NCBI GenBank assembly: GCA_964035775.1
Contig: OZ038316.1
Location: forward strand, 9,053,499-9,117,498
DNA from: Osedax frankpressi
Taxonomy: Eukaryota; Annelida; Polychaeta; Sabellida; Siboglinidae
Reading direction: 5' to 3'
Length of the DNA: 64,000 nucleotides
Below the pieces are notes generated by a model. The model searched no databases. It saw only the letters and a program-made list of their open reading frames with translations, and was not told the DNA's origin. The first letter of the stretch is position 1; each line of letters starts with the position of its first letter. Shown in pieces: positions 47,001-58,446 of the stretch. Made by a program: the position numbers and the translations under genes.

Positions 47001-50000
47001 GGGTAGAGGGTAGGAGGTGTTAAGATAGGGTAGAGGGTAGGAGGTGTTAAGATAGGGTAGAGGGTAGGAGGTGTTAAGATAGGGTAGAGGGTAGGAGGTG
47101 TTAAGATAGGGTAGAGGGTAGGAGGTGTTAAGATAGGGTAGAGGGTAGGAAGTGTTAAGATAGGGTAGAGGGTAGGAGGTGTTAAGATAGGGTAGAGGGT
47201 AGGAGGTGTTAAGATAGGGTAGAGGGCAGGAGGTGTTAAGATAGGGTAGAGGGTAGGAGGTGTTAAGATAGGGTAGAGGGTAGGAGGTGTTAAGATACGG
47301 TAGAGGGTAGGAGGTGGGAAGATAGGGTAGAGGGTAGGAGGTGTTAAGATAGGGTAGAGGGTAGGAGGTGTTAAGATAGGGTAGAGGGTGGGAGGTGTTA
47401 AGATAGAGTAGAGGGTAGGAGGTGTTAAGATAGGGTAGAGGGTAGGAGGTGTTAAGATAGGGTAGAGGGTAGGAGGTGTTAAGATAGGGTAGAGGGTAGG
47501 AGGTGTTAAGATAGGGTAGAGGGTAGGAAGTGTTAAGATAGGGTAGAGGGTAGGAGGTGTTAAGATAGGGTAGAGGGTAGGAGGTGTTAAGATAGGGTAG
47601 AGGGCAGGAGGTGTTAAGATAGGGTAGAGGGTAGGAGGTGTTAAGATAGGGTAGAGGGTAGGAGGTGTTAAGATACGGTAGAGGGTAGGAGGTGGGAAGA
47701 TAGGGTAGAGGGTAGGAGGTGTTAAGATAGGGTAGAGGGTAGGAGGTGTTAAGATAGGGTAGAGGGTAGGAGGTGGGAAGATAGGGTAGAGGGTAGGAGG
47801 TGTTAAGATAGGGTAGAGGGTAGGAGGTGTTAAGATAGGGTAGAGGGTAGGAGGTGTTAAGATAGGGTAGAGGGTAGGAGGTGTTAAGATACGGTAGAGG
47901 GTAGGAGGTGGGAAGATAGGGTAGAGGGTGGGAGGTGTTAAGATAGGGTAGAGGGTAGGAGGTGTTAAGATAGGGTAGAGGGTAGGAAGTGTTAAGATAG
48001 GGTAGAGGGTAGGAGGTGTTAAGATAGGGTAGAGGGTAGGAGGTGTTAAGATAGGGTAGAGGGCAGGAGGTGTTAAGATAGGGTAGAGGGTAGGAGGTGT
48101 TAAGATAGGGTAGAGGGTAGGAGGTGTTAAGATACGGTAGAGGGTAGGAGGTGGGAAGATAGGGTAGAGGGTAGGAGGTGTTAAGATAGGGTAGAGGGTA
48201 GGAGGTGTTAAGATAGGGTAGAGGGTAGGAGGTGGGAAGATAGGGTAGAGGGTAGGAGGTGTTAAGATAGGGTAGAGGGTAGGAGGTGTTAAGATAGGGT
48301 AGAGGGTAGGAGGTGTTAAGATAGGGTAGAGGGTAGGAGGTGTTAAGATACGGTAGAGGGTAGGAGGTGGGAAGATAGGGTAGAGGGTGGGAGGTGTTAA
48401 GATAGAGTAGAGGGTAGGAGGTGTTAAGATAGGGTAAAGGGTAGGAGGTGTTAAGATAGGGTAAAGGGTAGGAGTAGGGAAGGTTTGGTAAAGGGCAGGA
48501 GGTGGGAAGATTTGGTAGAGGGCAGGAAGTGGGAAGGTTTGGTTAATTAATAATAGTGTAATTGATTTTTAGTCACGAAGGTACATGGATTTGATAACTG
48601 CCAGTGAATTAAAATGTAATTAAGTTTGATTATATCTTAAAATAAATATAATTGAATAGTTTTATTATATCGTTAAACGTAGTATTATTGTGTGTAAAAT
48701 GCAAATTTGGTAAAATCTCAATGACTTTGGGATTTGTTCAAGTTTCATTCAACCCAAAGCTTGGTAATATTATAAATAAATGGCTGGCTCATAACAAATG
48801 ACTGACTTTATAAGAAAGAAAGATGAAATATTTTATAAATTTGGAAACTTAAATTAGATATTACATATTATCACTTATTCATAATTAATAAAATCATAAT
48901 GTTCTAAATGTCAATCATGATATGTAAGAAACTCATATTTTATAAATAATTGAATATGATTTAACAAATTAAAAATATTATTTCTTTATATAACTATGAT
49001 TTAAGATTCAATTTAGATATAATATCTATTGTGATATTAAATTATGCATTTTTAATTTTAAAATATAGCATCAAATAAAAACAATTTAAATTTTATATAC
49101 ATTTTATGTACGATAATTATATTTATAATTACAATATTTTTATTAGCAATATTACATATTAAGATAGAAATGGTGTATCAATATTACATATTAAGATAGA
49201 AATGATATATAAATATAACATATTAAGATAGAAATGGTGTATCAATATAACATATTAAGATAGGAATGGTGTATAAATATTACATATTAAGATAGAAATG
49301 GTGTATCAATATAACATATTAAGATAGAAATGGTGTATCAATATTACATATTAAGATAGGAATGGTGTATAAATGTAATATATTAAGATAGAAATGATGT
49401 ATCAATATTACATATTAAGATAGGAATGGTGTATCAATATAACATATTAAGATAGGAATGGTGTATCAATATTACATATTAAGATAGAAATGGTGTATCA
49501 ATATTACATATTAAGATAGAAATGGTGTAGCAATGTAACATATTAAGATAGGATAATATAACCTTGCATATCAAATCACCTATATTGTATGAAAAGAGAA
49601 TAACGTAGAGTTTCTTAATTTATGATCAAACAATTATATTTTCATCGATTCATATTTACAAAGCATAATAGTATGTCAAACACGTACATACGACCCTCTA
49701 CACCTTGTTCTACACATTGTTCTACACACATTGCTCTACACACCTTCCAACACCCACTCACGGGTGCACGCTCTCGCATAAGCCAACGCACAGAAACCAC
49801 CACACCTTCTCGAAACACAATTTCACAAAGCCACTGGTTCACGCCCACATTTACTGGTACAGAAAAAGACAAAGGATACTCCCACATAAAGTGAAATTCT
49901 ATAAATAGATGGTTTCATCGATGCTTTTGATTATAAAAACATATTTCAGACAAATGAATACCATAAATTCACATTGCTAGCGTTTAATGTAGAATTAGCT

Positions 50001-51897
50001 AGTATAATAGAAACGCATAAATGTAAATAAAAATATAAATGAATGACTTACTTTACATTCGATTTTCGAGTGAATGAATGTTAATATTATAAAGTTAATA
50101 TTACATCGATTAAATGTTTAGAGAGATTATAAATATGAATTAGATATAACAATAGAGTATTAGTCATTATACGTTCGATTCTATCTTTGCAACAAATATC
50201 TATATTTACTCACATTAAATCGAATTAGATCAAATAGATGTTAATTAAATACTTGTCTCGCCAAGAATTATAATATCACGTGATTCAGAGATATTTAAGA
50301 TATAGATTTGAAATTTCACCCTTTAGATCAATGCGACCTCTATGAGGTGTGTAGTGAAATAGGCGTACATAAGGCAAAGGAAGGCATTGCGCATATTTAA
50401 TAAAGAGCTAAGCTAAGCGTCTTCCCGAGTATGGCTGTAGGCGTTGGCATAGCAACTCCCCGACGACTAAAGGATGCAGGTAAACCAAAGGCAGACGAAG
50501 CAACACAAAAGCCAGAAGTGTTCGGAGTCGTAGATTGCAAAGATAGTAATCTTATTTAAGAGCTAGATGTCCTAGTAATCGACATGGCTACATGGTACTT
50601 TGTTATTAAGGTACCGTGTAGTTTGCGCATAAATAAACAATGGAAAGATAAGCTCATTCGAATAACGAAATACCAGATTCGATTCTAAGACAATTAAGTA
50701 TGATTTTATCGAACTAATATAAAATAAGTGTTAACATTTAGTTTATTAATTTCAAATTTGCATTCAGTATTTATTTTATAGTTGAGTTGATATCATATTT
50801 TTATTATATTGGAAAAATTGGTTAAATGTTGTTAAATATTGATGCAACTATTGCAAAATATTGCTAAAATTGCTAAATATTGTTAAATATTGCTAAATAT
50901 TTAAATTGCTAATTATTTTTAATATTGCTAAAATTGTTATGTTACATTGCTACATATTGTTACTTATTGCTAAAATTGCTAAATATTGTTAAAATTGCCA
51001 AATATGGCTAAATATTGCTAAATAGATTAACTATCGAGATAATAATACAAAGAAGACGTAATGTTTAGAAATATATCTCAAATATAAATAGTTTAGTTTT
51101 GTACAAAATACCTTGGGCTGATTTATAGAGTTGTCGATTGCGTGGAATATCTCTTCTGTCCAGGGATCTGGCTTCTCGTCTTCTTGGCTCAGAACTCGTC
51201 ATAGAAGTAACTATTACATAAGACATTACATAAGACCACGAGTCACGCGAAAACTACACAGAAATACCGCTAAAATGAATAATAACAAATTCATTATAGA
51301 TTTTATATATAGTTCCCAGAAATGGGATTATCTATTCGAGTTACAAAAGTTTAGTGATTTAGTTATTGGATACTCTTCCTAATATGGTCATCAGAGATGC
51401 GAACGAAATTAAACCATTTTTAATCAATCGTGCAAAAATATGCCAAATTAATGACACGACTAGGAAAAAAAATCACCCGCATAATTACTATAATTATTGC
51501 ATATTTATACAAATCGTAATTAATTGCACGCGATTGCGGCTCTAGAAAGCGATTGCGGCTCTAGAAAGCGACGTCGCCCCGCGGACTCACAATGGTCGTC
51601 GTCGGAGAGAATCGGCTGCGACCGGCACAGACCGATGTTGCGGCGTCGAGCGTAAACTTCCGACGGCGAAACTGCGACGACGGCTCGAGTTCCCAGCGAC
51701 GACGAGGCGGAGGCGACGGCGGCTTGAAATTCGTCGTCGGCCGCCGTACACGAATCGTAGAGGGCGCCGTCGGAGTGAGCGCGGATGCGTTTGCGCGACG
51801 ACAGCGGAGACGAAGGCGGCGGCGGCGGAGTCGCCGGCAGTAGGAATTGCGAATTGCCGTAAGCTGCGGGGGAGGGCGGAGGAGGAGGTGGCGGAGG
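35009..51897 (-). CDS. EGR-like C2H2 zinc-finger transcription factor (16 exons assembled, 5' end not found)
   Basis: Exons in transcript order: 51897-51591, 51194-51112, 46805-46736, 45455-45334, 44400-44278, 43340-43134, 41473-41339, 40902-40809, 39544-39474, 39366-39298, 37041-36921, 36542-36265, 35947-35810, 35611-35509, 35389-35330, 35151-35009 (stop TGA). All phases agree (708 codons with stop). The N-terminal half is Pro/Ser-rich, with KVKEE and SIKAEPISP (sumoylation-type motifs) and a basic [15 protein letters not shown]. Four C2H2 fingers follow: a divergent one in exon 37041-36921 (CNMC...HSFTH), then after a TTSTFS repeat three contiguous ones with [16 protein letters not shown] and RRDMITRH helices, the middle finger split by an intron. 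RSD helices and TGEKP linkers resemble EGR/Krox nuclear DNA-binding factors; I cannot name the orthologue. The finger exons are certain. The upstream ones rest on splice sites and phase, and 51897, 51194 and 46805 have alternative starts. Confidence 0.78.
35810..36542 (-). CDS. Zinc-finger core: two exons encoding the three tandem C2H2 fingers
   Basis: Exon 36542-36265 follows the acceptor CCCATTTCAG and ends GTTCCCAG/GTGATT. It encodes a Thr/Ser/Phe-rich linker, finger 1 ([21 protein letters not shown]) and the first half of finger 2. Exon 35947-35810 completes finger 2 ([15 protein letters not shown]) and gives finger 3 ([20 protein letters not shown] plus H). Helix residues R, D, H and T of finger 2 match EGR finger 2, which reads TGG/GGG; fingers 1 and 3 have Arg at -1 and +6, as EGR does. 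A GNG-GGG-GNG-type site is therefore predicted. The 317-bp intron between them holds AGTAGC-type repeats. Confidence 0.95.
35990..36190 (-). repeat. Trinucleotide-like AGTAGC repeat in zinc-finger intron
   Basis: Irregular GTAGCAGTAGTAG repeats between the two main finger exons, ending about 40 bp before the acceptor at 35948-35949 on the minus strand. Confidence 0.85.
36402..36506 (-). repeat. Coding 21-bp minisatellite in the zinc-finger gene
   Basis: Five units encode TTSTFSG twice and TTSTFSA three times, immediately N-terminal to the tandem fingers. The unit keeps the frame; each contains the palindrome-like ACTAGT. Confidence 0.85.
36598..36855 (-). repeat. AT-rich minisatellite (GGGGTTCTATATATTCA plus variable (TA)n)
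   Basis: About nine units of roughly 28-32 bp, each with a variable TA run. It begins about 55 bp upstream (in transcript sense) of the acceptor of exon 36542-36265. Confidence 0.9.
37042..39297 (-). other. Zinc-finger gene intron, AT-rich with 18-bp repeat
   Basis: From 37042 to about 38530 it is AT-rich, with no exon seen on either strand. Short CTAGATACATC repeats occupy 38531-38600, and the 18-bp array fills 38653-39290. Confidence 0.65.
38653..39290 (-). repeat. 18-bp minisatellite (GCCGCTAAGTACAATATC)n
   Basis: About 35 copies with variants (GCCTTT, CAGGT, CACCGCT). A block containing TATAAATTGCCTTTAAG recurs three times, indicating multi-unit duplication. It ends next to the donor of exon 39366-39298, unlike most arrays here, which sit at acceptors. 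Confidence 0.95.
39577..40467 (-). repeat. 10-bp minisatellite (TGTATAAGGC / TGTATAAGAC)n
   Basis: About 89 copies. The two unit types are sorted into blocks: nearly pure GGC type at about 39900-40185 and nearly pure GAC type at about 40186-40466. In zinc-finger sense each unit reads TTATACAG. It starts about 32 bp before the acceptor of exon 39544-39474. Confidence 0.95.
41508..42955 (-). repeat. 14-bp minisatellite (GGTGGGAAGAGGAG)n
   Basis: About 103 copies, purine-rich on + and so polypyrimidine (CTCCTCTTCCCACC) in zinc-finger sense, starting about 35 bp before the acceptor of exon 41473-41339. A marker variant (GGGAAAAGAAGGGTGAGAAG) appears near 41793 and again exactly 602 bp (43 units) later, showing an internal duplication. 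Long open frames in all frames are artefacts. Confidence 0.95.
43375..43600 (-). repeat. 41-bp-period GA-rich minisatellite
   Basis: Units contain GGAAAGGGAGAGGTAGGGAG and GAGGAGAGGCAGAAGAA. It is polypyrimidine in zinc-finger sense and begins about 35 bp before the acceptor of exon 43340-43134. Confidence 0.9.
43770..44210. repeat. 14-bp minisatellite (GTGTACTCCGTACA)n
   Basis: About 31 copies, more degenerate at both ends, where 7-bp TACTCTG sub-units appear. It lies in the zinc-finger intron just after the donor of exon 44400-44278. Confidence 0.95.
44449..45070 (-). repeat. 16-bp minisatellite (GGTTAGTTAGGGTAAA)n
   Basis: About 39 copies, varying mainly at GGTAAA/GGCAAA. It lies 50 bp upstream of the acceptor of exon 44400-44278. 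In gene sense each unit is TTTACCCTAACTAACC, that is pyrimidine-rich with CTAAC motifs. Confidence 0.95.
45855..46420 (-). repeat. GTGTGAGG-type low-complexity repeat
   Basis: Irregular GTGTGTGAGGGT units with growing divergence toward 46420. It reads CTCACACACCC in zinc-finger sense, within the intron upstream of exon 45455-45334. Confidence 0.9.
46859..48545 (-). repeat. 27-bp minisatellite with higher-order structure
   Basis: About 62 copies of a 27-bp unit (GTTAAGATA, GGGTAGAGGGTAGGAGGT). Marker variants (GGAAGTG, GGGCAGG, GATACGG, GTGGGAAG) recur as ordered sets: the GGAAGTG marker sits at about 47143, 47521 and 47980, spacings of 378 and 459 bp (14 and 17 units). It abuts the zinc-finger exon near 46805-46849 and is pyrimidine-rich in gene sense. 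Confidence 0.95.
49145..49560. repeat. 32-bp minisatellite
   Basis: About 13 copies of a 32-bp unit containing TATTAAGATAGAAATGGTGT and ATCAATATTACA. Its AAGATAG core echoes the neighbouring 27-bp array. Confidence 0.9.
50330..50650 (+). other. Unassigned island of higher GC with a 42-codon frame
   Basis: Composition differs sharply from the flanks. A frame at 50431-50559 begins [17 protein letters not shown] and contains [15 protein letters not shown]. There is no homology I recognise. It could be a mobile-element relic or a non-coding RNA or regulatory island. Confidence 0.3.
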
Positions 51898-53087
51898 CTA
51901 GATTACGACGGCCGTTTTGGGTTTAGTAGACGGAGCGGGGTACCCGGTACTCGGGACTTCGCAGCCACTAGACGAGGTAGATACATTATATCATCGGGTA
52001 TTATCGAGTATTAAATTAAGTTGCGAATATCGTATGTAGAATATATAGAGGAAACGAACTACAGATTATGTAGAAATGAAATTAATACCAACAAGCATTG
52101 ATTAGAAGGCATTCATCAAAAGATGTTGAGGATAATGGAATGTAGTGGGGATCCCTGGAAGATGGTGGAGAGACGTTATAACCTAATTTCAAATGTAAAA
52201 GTTAAATAAAATAAGTAAAATATATAAAATTACTATATAAATAATCAGAAGAATTAAACGTAGAAATAAACGTCTTTGAAATCAAATAAATCACAAATTT
52301 GCGCGTATAAAAACACTTATTAGCACATGTTAATGAAGTTTGCAGAGTATTCGAAATAAAGATATTTATGTTGGTTGTAATGCAAATAACAAATGACTAC
52401 AAAATTTAACAATTTGGTTTCGTTTATAAACGATATTCAATTATCACGGGATAAGGTCATTACTTACTTACATTACTTATCTCATAATAGCATAAGAAGA
52501 AATAATAATATAAATAATAATTTTTAAAATATTTTAAAAATATCATGAAAAAAATCAATGATATGTATAAAATATGACTCGAGAATGAATGAATTATATT
52601 TATTTAATATAAACATGTAATATATAAACTATATTCTCGGGAGGTAGTGTAGGTTAATATTGGTTATAGTATAACAATAAGAGTGTTACATAAACAAATA
52701 AATATGCAAGTAAGCAAATATTATTATATAATACATACAATAATTTAATCGTACAGGTTAGGGAAATGTAGTAGATGGTGAGGGAAAGTAGAGGATAGCT
52801 GGGTGATAGTTGGTCATTAGGGATTAGCAAATGGTGGGTAATTTGAGTCACTTTTAAATATCATATAGATTAGAATGAACAAATATGAAATGAACATGAA
52901 AAATGAGATGAATTAAGTAAAGATGGATTATATTCTTTATCTATGAAAATATGTTATTGCTGAAATGATAATGAAATCTTTCTATGTGCAATATATTACT
53001 AACTCCCAGCAAAATGACATCATGATTTGATTATAAACAAATATTGATACAAGACATAGAAGTGGAAAATGATCTGCTCATTGCAAC

Positions 53088-53273
53088 ATGGCCTACATAT
53101 CTTTGCATGTAAATTGTGTCGCAAACACTCACAACTGTCAACTCATTGGATGCAAAAAGCATCGTTGGCACACATCTTTTGATTGGAATGAAAAAAAGCA
53201 CCGTAGAGATAGACGCAGAAGAAATCGTAGTCAAAAATCATTACTGACAATTTATTTTTACGAATGTGGTTAA
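53088..53273 (+). other. Small Cys/His/Arg-rich open frame, unassigned
   Basis: A 61-codon frame with CVANTHNC, GCKKHRWHTSFDW and HRRDRRRRNRSQK. Composition is less AT-rich than its surroundings. I recognise no family, and it could be chance. Confidence 0.25.
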
Positions 53274-53363
53274 TTACGCTATATACGTTAATATTTTCTA
53301 TAACCTTACATCGACGGGATGCACAACTATATTAGGAATAGGGTAGTGGGCTGAATCAACGGA

Positions 53364-53418
53364 ATGGGCATGTCCAGACATGTTAACGACCTTCAAGACG
53401 AGTCAAATGAGATCATCT
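53364..53418 (+). other. Exon-like segment ending at a consensus donor, unassigned
   Basis: ATG then MGMSRHVNDLQDESNEII runs into ATCATCT/GTAAGT, a perfect donor. There is no downstream exon that I can attach. It could be a first exon of a + strand transcript or chance. Confidence 0.25.
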
Positions 53419-54747
53419 GTAAGTTTTAAATTTAACAATTAAATTAGATATAGGTTATTCGAATATATTATATGCATTAGATATATTAACTATAGAAAAA
53501 ATCTATAGAAAAATTAATCATTAGTAATAATTATGTTAAATATAAAAATAATATTGATAACATTTATATTTGAAAGCATGGTCAAATTAACCGAAGTTTT
53601 TTGTTATTTTTATTTTTGTATCCTTATAGATAATATTATTTATTTAGGTGAATATAACTGAGTTGAAATAATATTATAATTATAATATATAGAATAGATC
53701 ATAGTATTTTAAACCAAAATCTTGAAAATAACTTAACATTTTTTTTTTTAAATCAAATAATAATACAATTTTGTATGGCCTGAATATGTCACAACTTAAT
53801 AATTGATCCAAAATGCATTATAGAAATTTAAGATAAAATCATATATAGTCATCAATCATATTAAAATAGAATATTAGTAGAATAGGAATTACATTTATAG
53901 AATATTTGTATAGAAAATGAAGTATGTGACTCACATGTTTAGTTAAATAAGATTACATAATACCAAGGACAAGAAAAACATGGAGTCAAATAGCAAAAAT
54001 TGTGATTTCCTTGAATTCAAGGAAATCACAAGCCGATATTTAATATTCAAAGAGACAAAAGGGAGAAAAGGGAGAAGTTTGATGTATTAATAATTACATA
54101 GGAAGTGATGGTGCAGTTCACTATATTAGATGTAATACGATGCCAGTCTATATATCCAATGGTAGAAATAGAGAGCCTGCATTTGTGATAGCCGCACAAT
54201 AGATATACTTACATTGATTTCCTATACTGTGCAACTCATAATTATTATTATGTTGTAAAAAAATTAAAATTTAGAAAAAATATGAAGTATTATATTTACA
54301 TATTTACATATTTATTATTACATATTTACATTTACATATTTATTATATTTAACAAATATATTATAAATATATTTATAAAAATTGTTTATATTTAATTAAA
54401 ATACATTTTTAGATAACTAATTTTATTTTAATACAGAAATAAAAACAACACAAATTGCATTACAATATTACAGAAAGAAGATAAAGAGAAAATGTATCCG
54501 AAAAATAATAAACTTTAATTGAGAGGTCAATTTATCATGACAATTTAATTTATAAAGAAATACAAAATTTATATATTTGAATATATCAAAAAGTTTTTGC
54601 CAAAAGCAAATATTGATGATATCAAATTTAATATTAATTTATCTATATTTTTGATACATTTTACCAAATTAATAAAACGGATTTATTTAATATAATATAT
54701 TTTAATATAACAATATTATTACTATTATTATAATAATCACAGAGTGT

Positions 54748-54786
<39 letters not shown>

Positions 54787-55514
54787 ATATATATATCTGT
54801 ATATATATATATATGCATTTAAATACATCAATATTTGAATGATAAATCAGAGATATATTTATATTTGATCAAAACTAACAAAAATAATATTATCAAGTCA
54901 TTTCTTTTATATTATTTTATTTCTTAAACAAATGTTTCTCAGATATAATAAAAAAATAATGTTGTATTTTGGTTTATTTTATTAAAATATATTTGCATTT
55001 GGTTCTAACTTTGGGTGTATAGGTATTTATTTACACCATAATGGTGTTTTCAATATTTGCACTGTATACTGCGGATATATCAGTTTAGGTTAACCAGAAG
55101 AGTGGAGGGTAGATACAGAACTGATATCGGTACCTATAGAAGTACAATGATCTATTGTTGTGGTTATAGACGAGAATCTTATAAATACATCTCTACTGTG
55201 TATAAATAGACGTTATACGGAATCAATTAATTAATTGAAATGAAAGGACTTTAAATAGTAACGCTTGGTATACATTAATGTTTAACTAAACATAGACAAA
55301 CGTAAACAATAATATTATAATCCATGAATCAATTTGAGATGAGATACACTTCAACTAATAATTGAACTAATTCACATTTCAATGGGTACACCTATGAGGT
55401 AGAAATGTATAATGCACATTGTACAATATACATTGTACCTAGTATATACACATGTAGAATAGTATTTAAAAATATAACAGTGTATTTCTGAATTATTTAT
55501 TAGCTCACAAAGCT

Positions 55515-55943
<429 letters not shown>

Positions 55944-55959
55944 TATCTGCAGTATTCAG

Positions 55960-56570
55960 GTCACCAGAATGACGTCAGAGGGCGTGACATAATATCGTGA
56001 CGTCATACGTACGGTAATTGCGCTATTTTTAGATATCATTAGAACGGCTCGTATATATTCGATGAGTGGGCAGTGCCGTTGGCCAGTACTACGCCGCTGC
56101 AGTTGGTAATACACCTGACCCAGATTTCGGACGCATTATGCAAGTTGCAAACGTTGCATCCTATACCGCGATTCATTTATTTCCGCGTCCAGGGTTCGCG
56201 TAGGCGTTTCGTTCGCGCGCGCGCATTAGCGATTGCGAGATGCCAAAGGCAGTCAGGCCGCCTACTCACTATCGTGGGCGTGTCCACCAGCGCAGGCCTC
56301 GCTACGTGGGCGCGTCCACCAGCGCACGCCTCGCTACGTGGGCGCGTCCACCAGCGCACGCCTCGCTACGTGGGCGTACGGCGTACCGACGACCGCCACC
56401 GGCGGGGGCAGGTTCCCCATCCGCTATCTTAATGACGTCACGCGGTTCGGCAATCCGAAGGGATGGGCACGCGACGCCCACTCGGGTCATTTCCCGCCGC
56501 GACGCTAGGCTAAACTCGTGCCCAACTGCAGTGGCATCTGCATAGCGGCCCGCCCATGCGATACATAGAC
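55960..56570 (-). promoter_or_regulatory. CpG-rich island with three CREs and a GTGGGCG repeat; candidate promoter
   Basis: In an otherwise AT-rich setting this 600-bp stretch is GC- and CpG-rich. It has perfect cAMP-response elements TGACGTCA at 55970-55977, 55998-56005 and 56433-56440, a GGCGGGGGCA GC-box near 56401, and a 32-bp repeat with ACGTGGGCG. No convincing exon was found, so direction is not shown; the zinc-finger gene on the minus strand is the nearest candidate. EGR-family genes are known to be CREB-responsive immediate-early genes. Confidence 0.5.
56274..56376. repeat. 32-bp GC-rich tandem repeat with EGR/HRE-like sites
   Basis: Units start at 56274, 56306 and 56338, with a partial one at 56370. 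Each starts GTGGGCG(C/T)GTCCACCAGC. At the junctions TACGTGGGCG is formed, close to the EGR site GCGTGGGCG and containing the hypoxia-response core ACGTG. Confidence 0.85.
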
Positions 56571-58446
56571 AACGATATCGTATATAGATAGTCGTGACGA
56601 TATACGACGCTTTCGCGTGATCACATTAGAAAAAACAGTTTGTTAGAAATATGGTAAATACAGTAGCTTGGCAGTACTGTTATTTTCATATATCCTATGA
56701 TACTAATAATGTTATGAGTTCATTTATATCACTATATATATATGGTATATATATATATATATATATATCACAGAGTACTTTACTCGGCTACATACTATAT
56801 ACTAATACTATATACTCTATACTAATATATATTACTCAATTCGACAATTTACTGCAGCATGTATATTTACCTATCTTTACTCTACTAGAGTAGAGTAAAT
56901 ACTATAGTGATATCTACTCTACCTGATACTAATCAATCAAATATATTGCCCTACTTACAAAATAATATCAATGGTTAATTGTTATATCTTTTATATAATA
57001 TAATTTATTATCCATTGTTATAAAATTATTATTATTATGATTTAAATTAGAGCATGTTTAATAATAAGTTATTATTAAAAAGTGGATGCTTATAAAAACA
57101 AATATCCTTGGTTACAGGAAATGTTGTTTATTTCGAAAATGATGTCATACAGATAAGTATTACGATATTAGAAAATGTATTCTGTGTAGGACAGATTAGA
57201 TCTTTTTTATCTCTACATACAACACCTGATTTGTGCATGAAAAATAGTAATTGCAATTTTTTATAATATTACATTTGCAATCAATAACCGTGATCTTAAT
57301 GTATTTAGATATCTTAATGTATAATTAGAGTTGTAAATCAGTTTAAGTAAAAAAAGATTAGGATTCCAAAAAGGAAAAGCTAAATAAGAAAGTTACATAA
57401 GATCAATATTTCAAAAAATTATAGAGTTTTCAAATGACTTTTTACAGAAATTTTAAGTAAAATGACGACGTAATAAATATAGAAATTTAATTTTCTATGA
57501 ATATAATTTAATGATGTACATAGTTTTTAGATTGGTTGTTTATCATATCTTATTTTTCAAATATATTTATAAATTCACGTTGAAGATTAATAATTTCAAA
57601 AATGAAGTATTTATATATGAAAAATAGTATATTATTTTGTTTTTTATAATATATTTTTACCTTAATTAATTAATATTATATTAAAATTATTCAATTTAGA
57701 TCATTTCTATGTTACAATGTACTATAAATAAGACACATAGGATACACACAATGTAATCTTATTATAATTGAATAACTTATAAATGAACGGAAAACATGAA
57801 AGTACATTATAAATTAAATAGTAAAGATAACTTCTATTTCACAGAAAATACATAAAAACTAATGAATAGAGTAAACATAATAATAAATAACTTAATATTA
57901 GACAAGTATTTAATATTATATCAAGTAACTGCTATTTTCACAATAACAGTATTAAAGTTATAAAGTTAATTCTCAATTAATAATCTTTTTTGTAAAGGTA
58001 GGTAATATGCACTTGATTAATGAATTAATGATACATTATATATATTAAATGTCAATTCTTTAAAAGAATGTAGTATATAAATACATCCATCCACATCAAA
58101 AGTATAATATACAAAATATGCTGTATAGAGAGTAAAGTATATGGTATAGAAATTCTATAACATATTATTTACTATCTATAATAGAATGTATGGTTAATTA
58201 ACATAAACAATATAAAATGAAATTCAAAATATATAAATGTTCAATGTTTAAAATATGACGTTTCCATATTAATATTAATAAACCATTAATTAAAAAGAAT
58301 TGAAAATATTTTCTAATCCTTTAACAAAAAATAAATATTTCCTATTAAATTTCCTCTAAATAATGAGTAGACTATACAAATATATATATATATCTGTATA
58401 TGATTACTACTTATAATATATCTTATATACTAAACAGTAACTTTAT
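56571..58446. other. AT-rich non-coding stretch
   Basis: No exon or element was recognised. (AT)n tracts occur near 56735-56770 and 58380-58395. Confidence 0.5.

Larger units (their letters stand above)
48546..51111 (-). other. Zinc-finger intron remainder
   Basis: AT-rich. It holds the 32-bp array at 49145-49560, a less AT-rich stretch at 49680-49890 without recognisable coding, an island at 50330-50650, and degenerate TTGCTAAATATTGTTAAA repeats at 50820-51025. Confidence 0.6.
52000..55515. other. AT-rich non-coding stretch
   Basis: Apart from the two weak + strand segments near 53.1-53.4 kb and an (AT)n tract near 54750-54815, I see nothing. It may be the 5' intron of the zinc-finger gene. 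Confidence 0.5.

Noticed and set aside
50330-50650. Solo LTR
   Set aside because: No clear terminal motif pair or target-site duplication could be seen; left as an unassigned island.
56073-56432. 119-codon + frame in the CpG-rich island
   Set aside because: Arises from GC-rich composition and the 32-bp repeat; open in several frames, no family resemblance.
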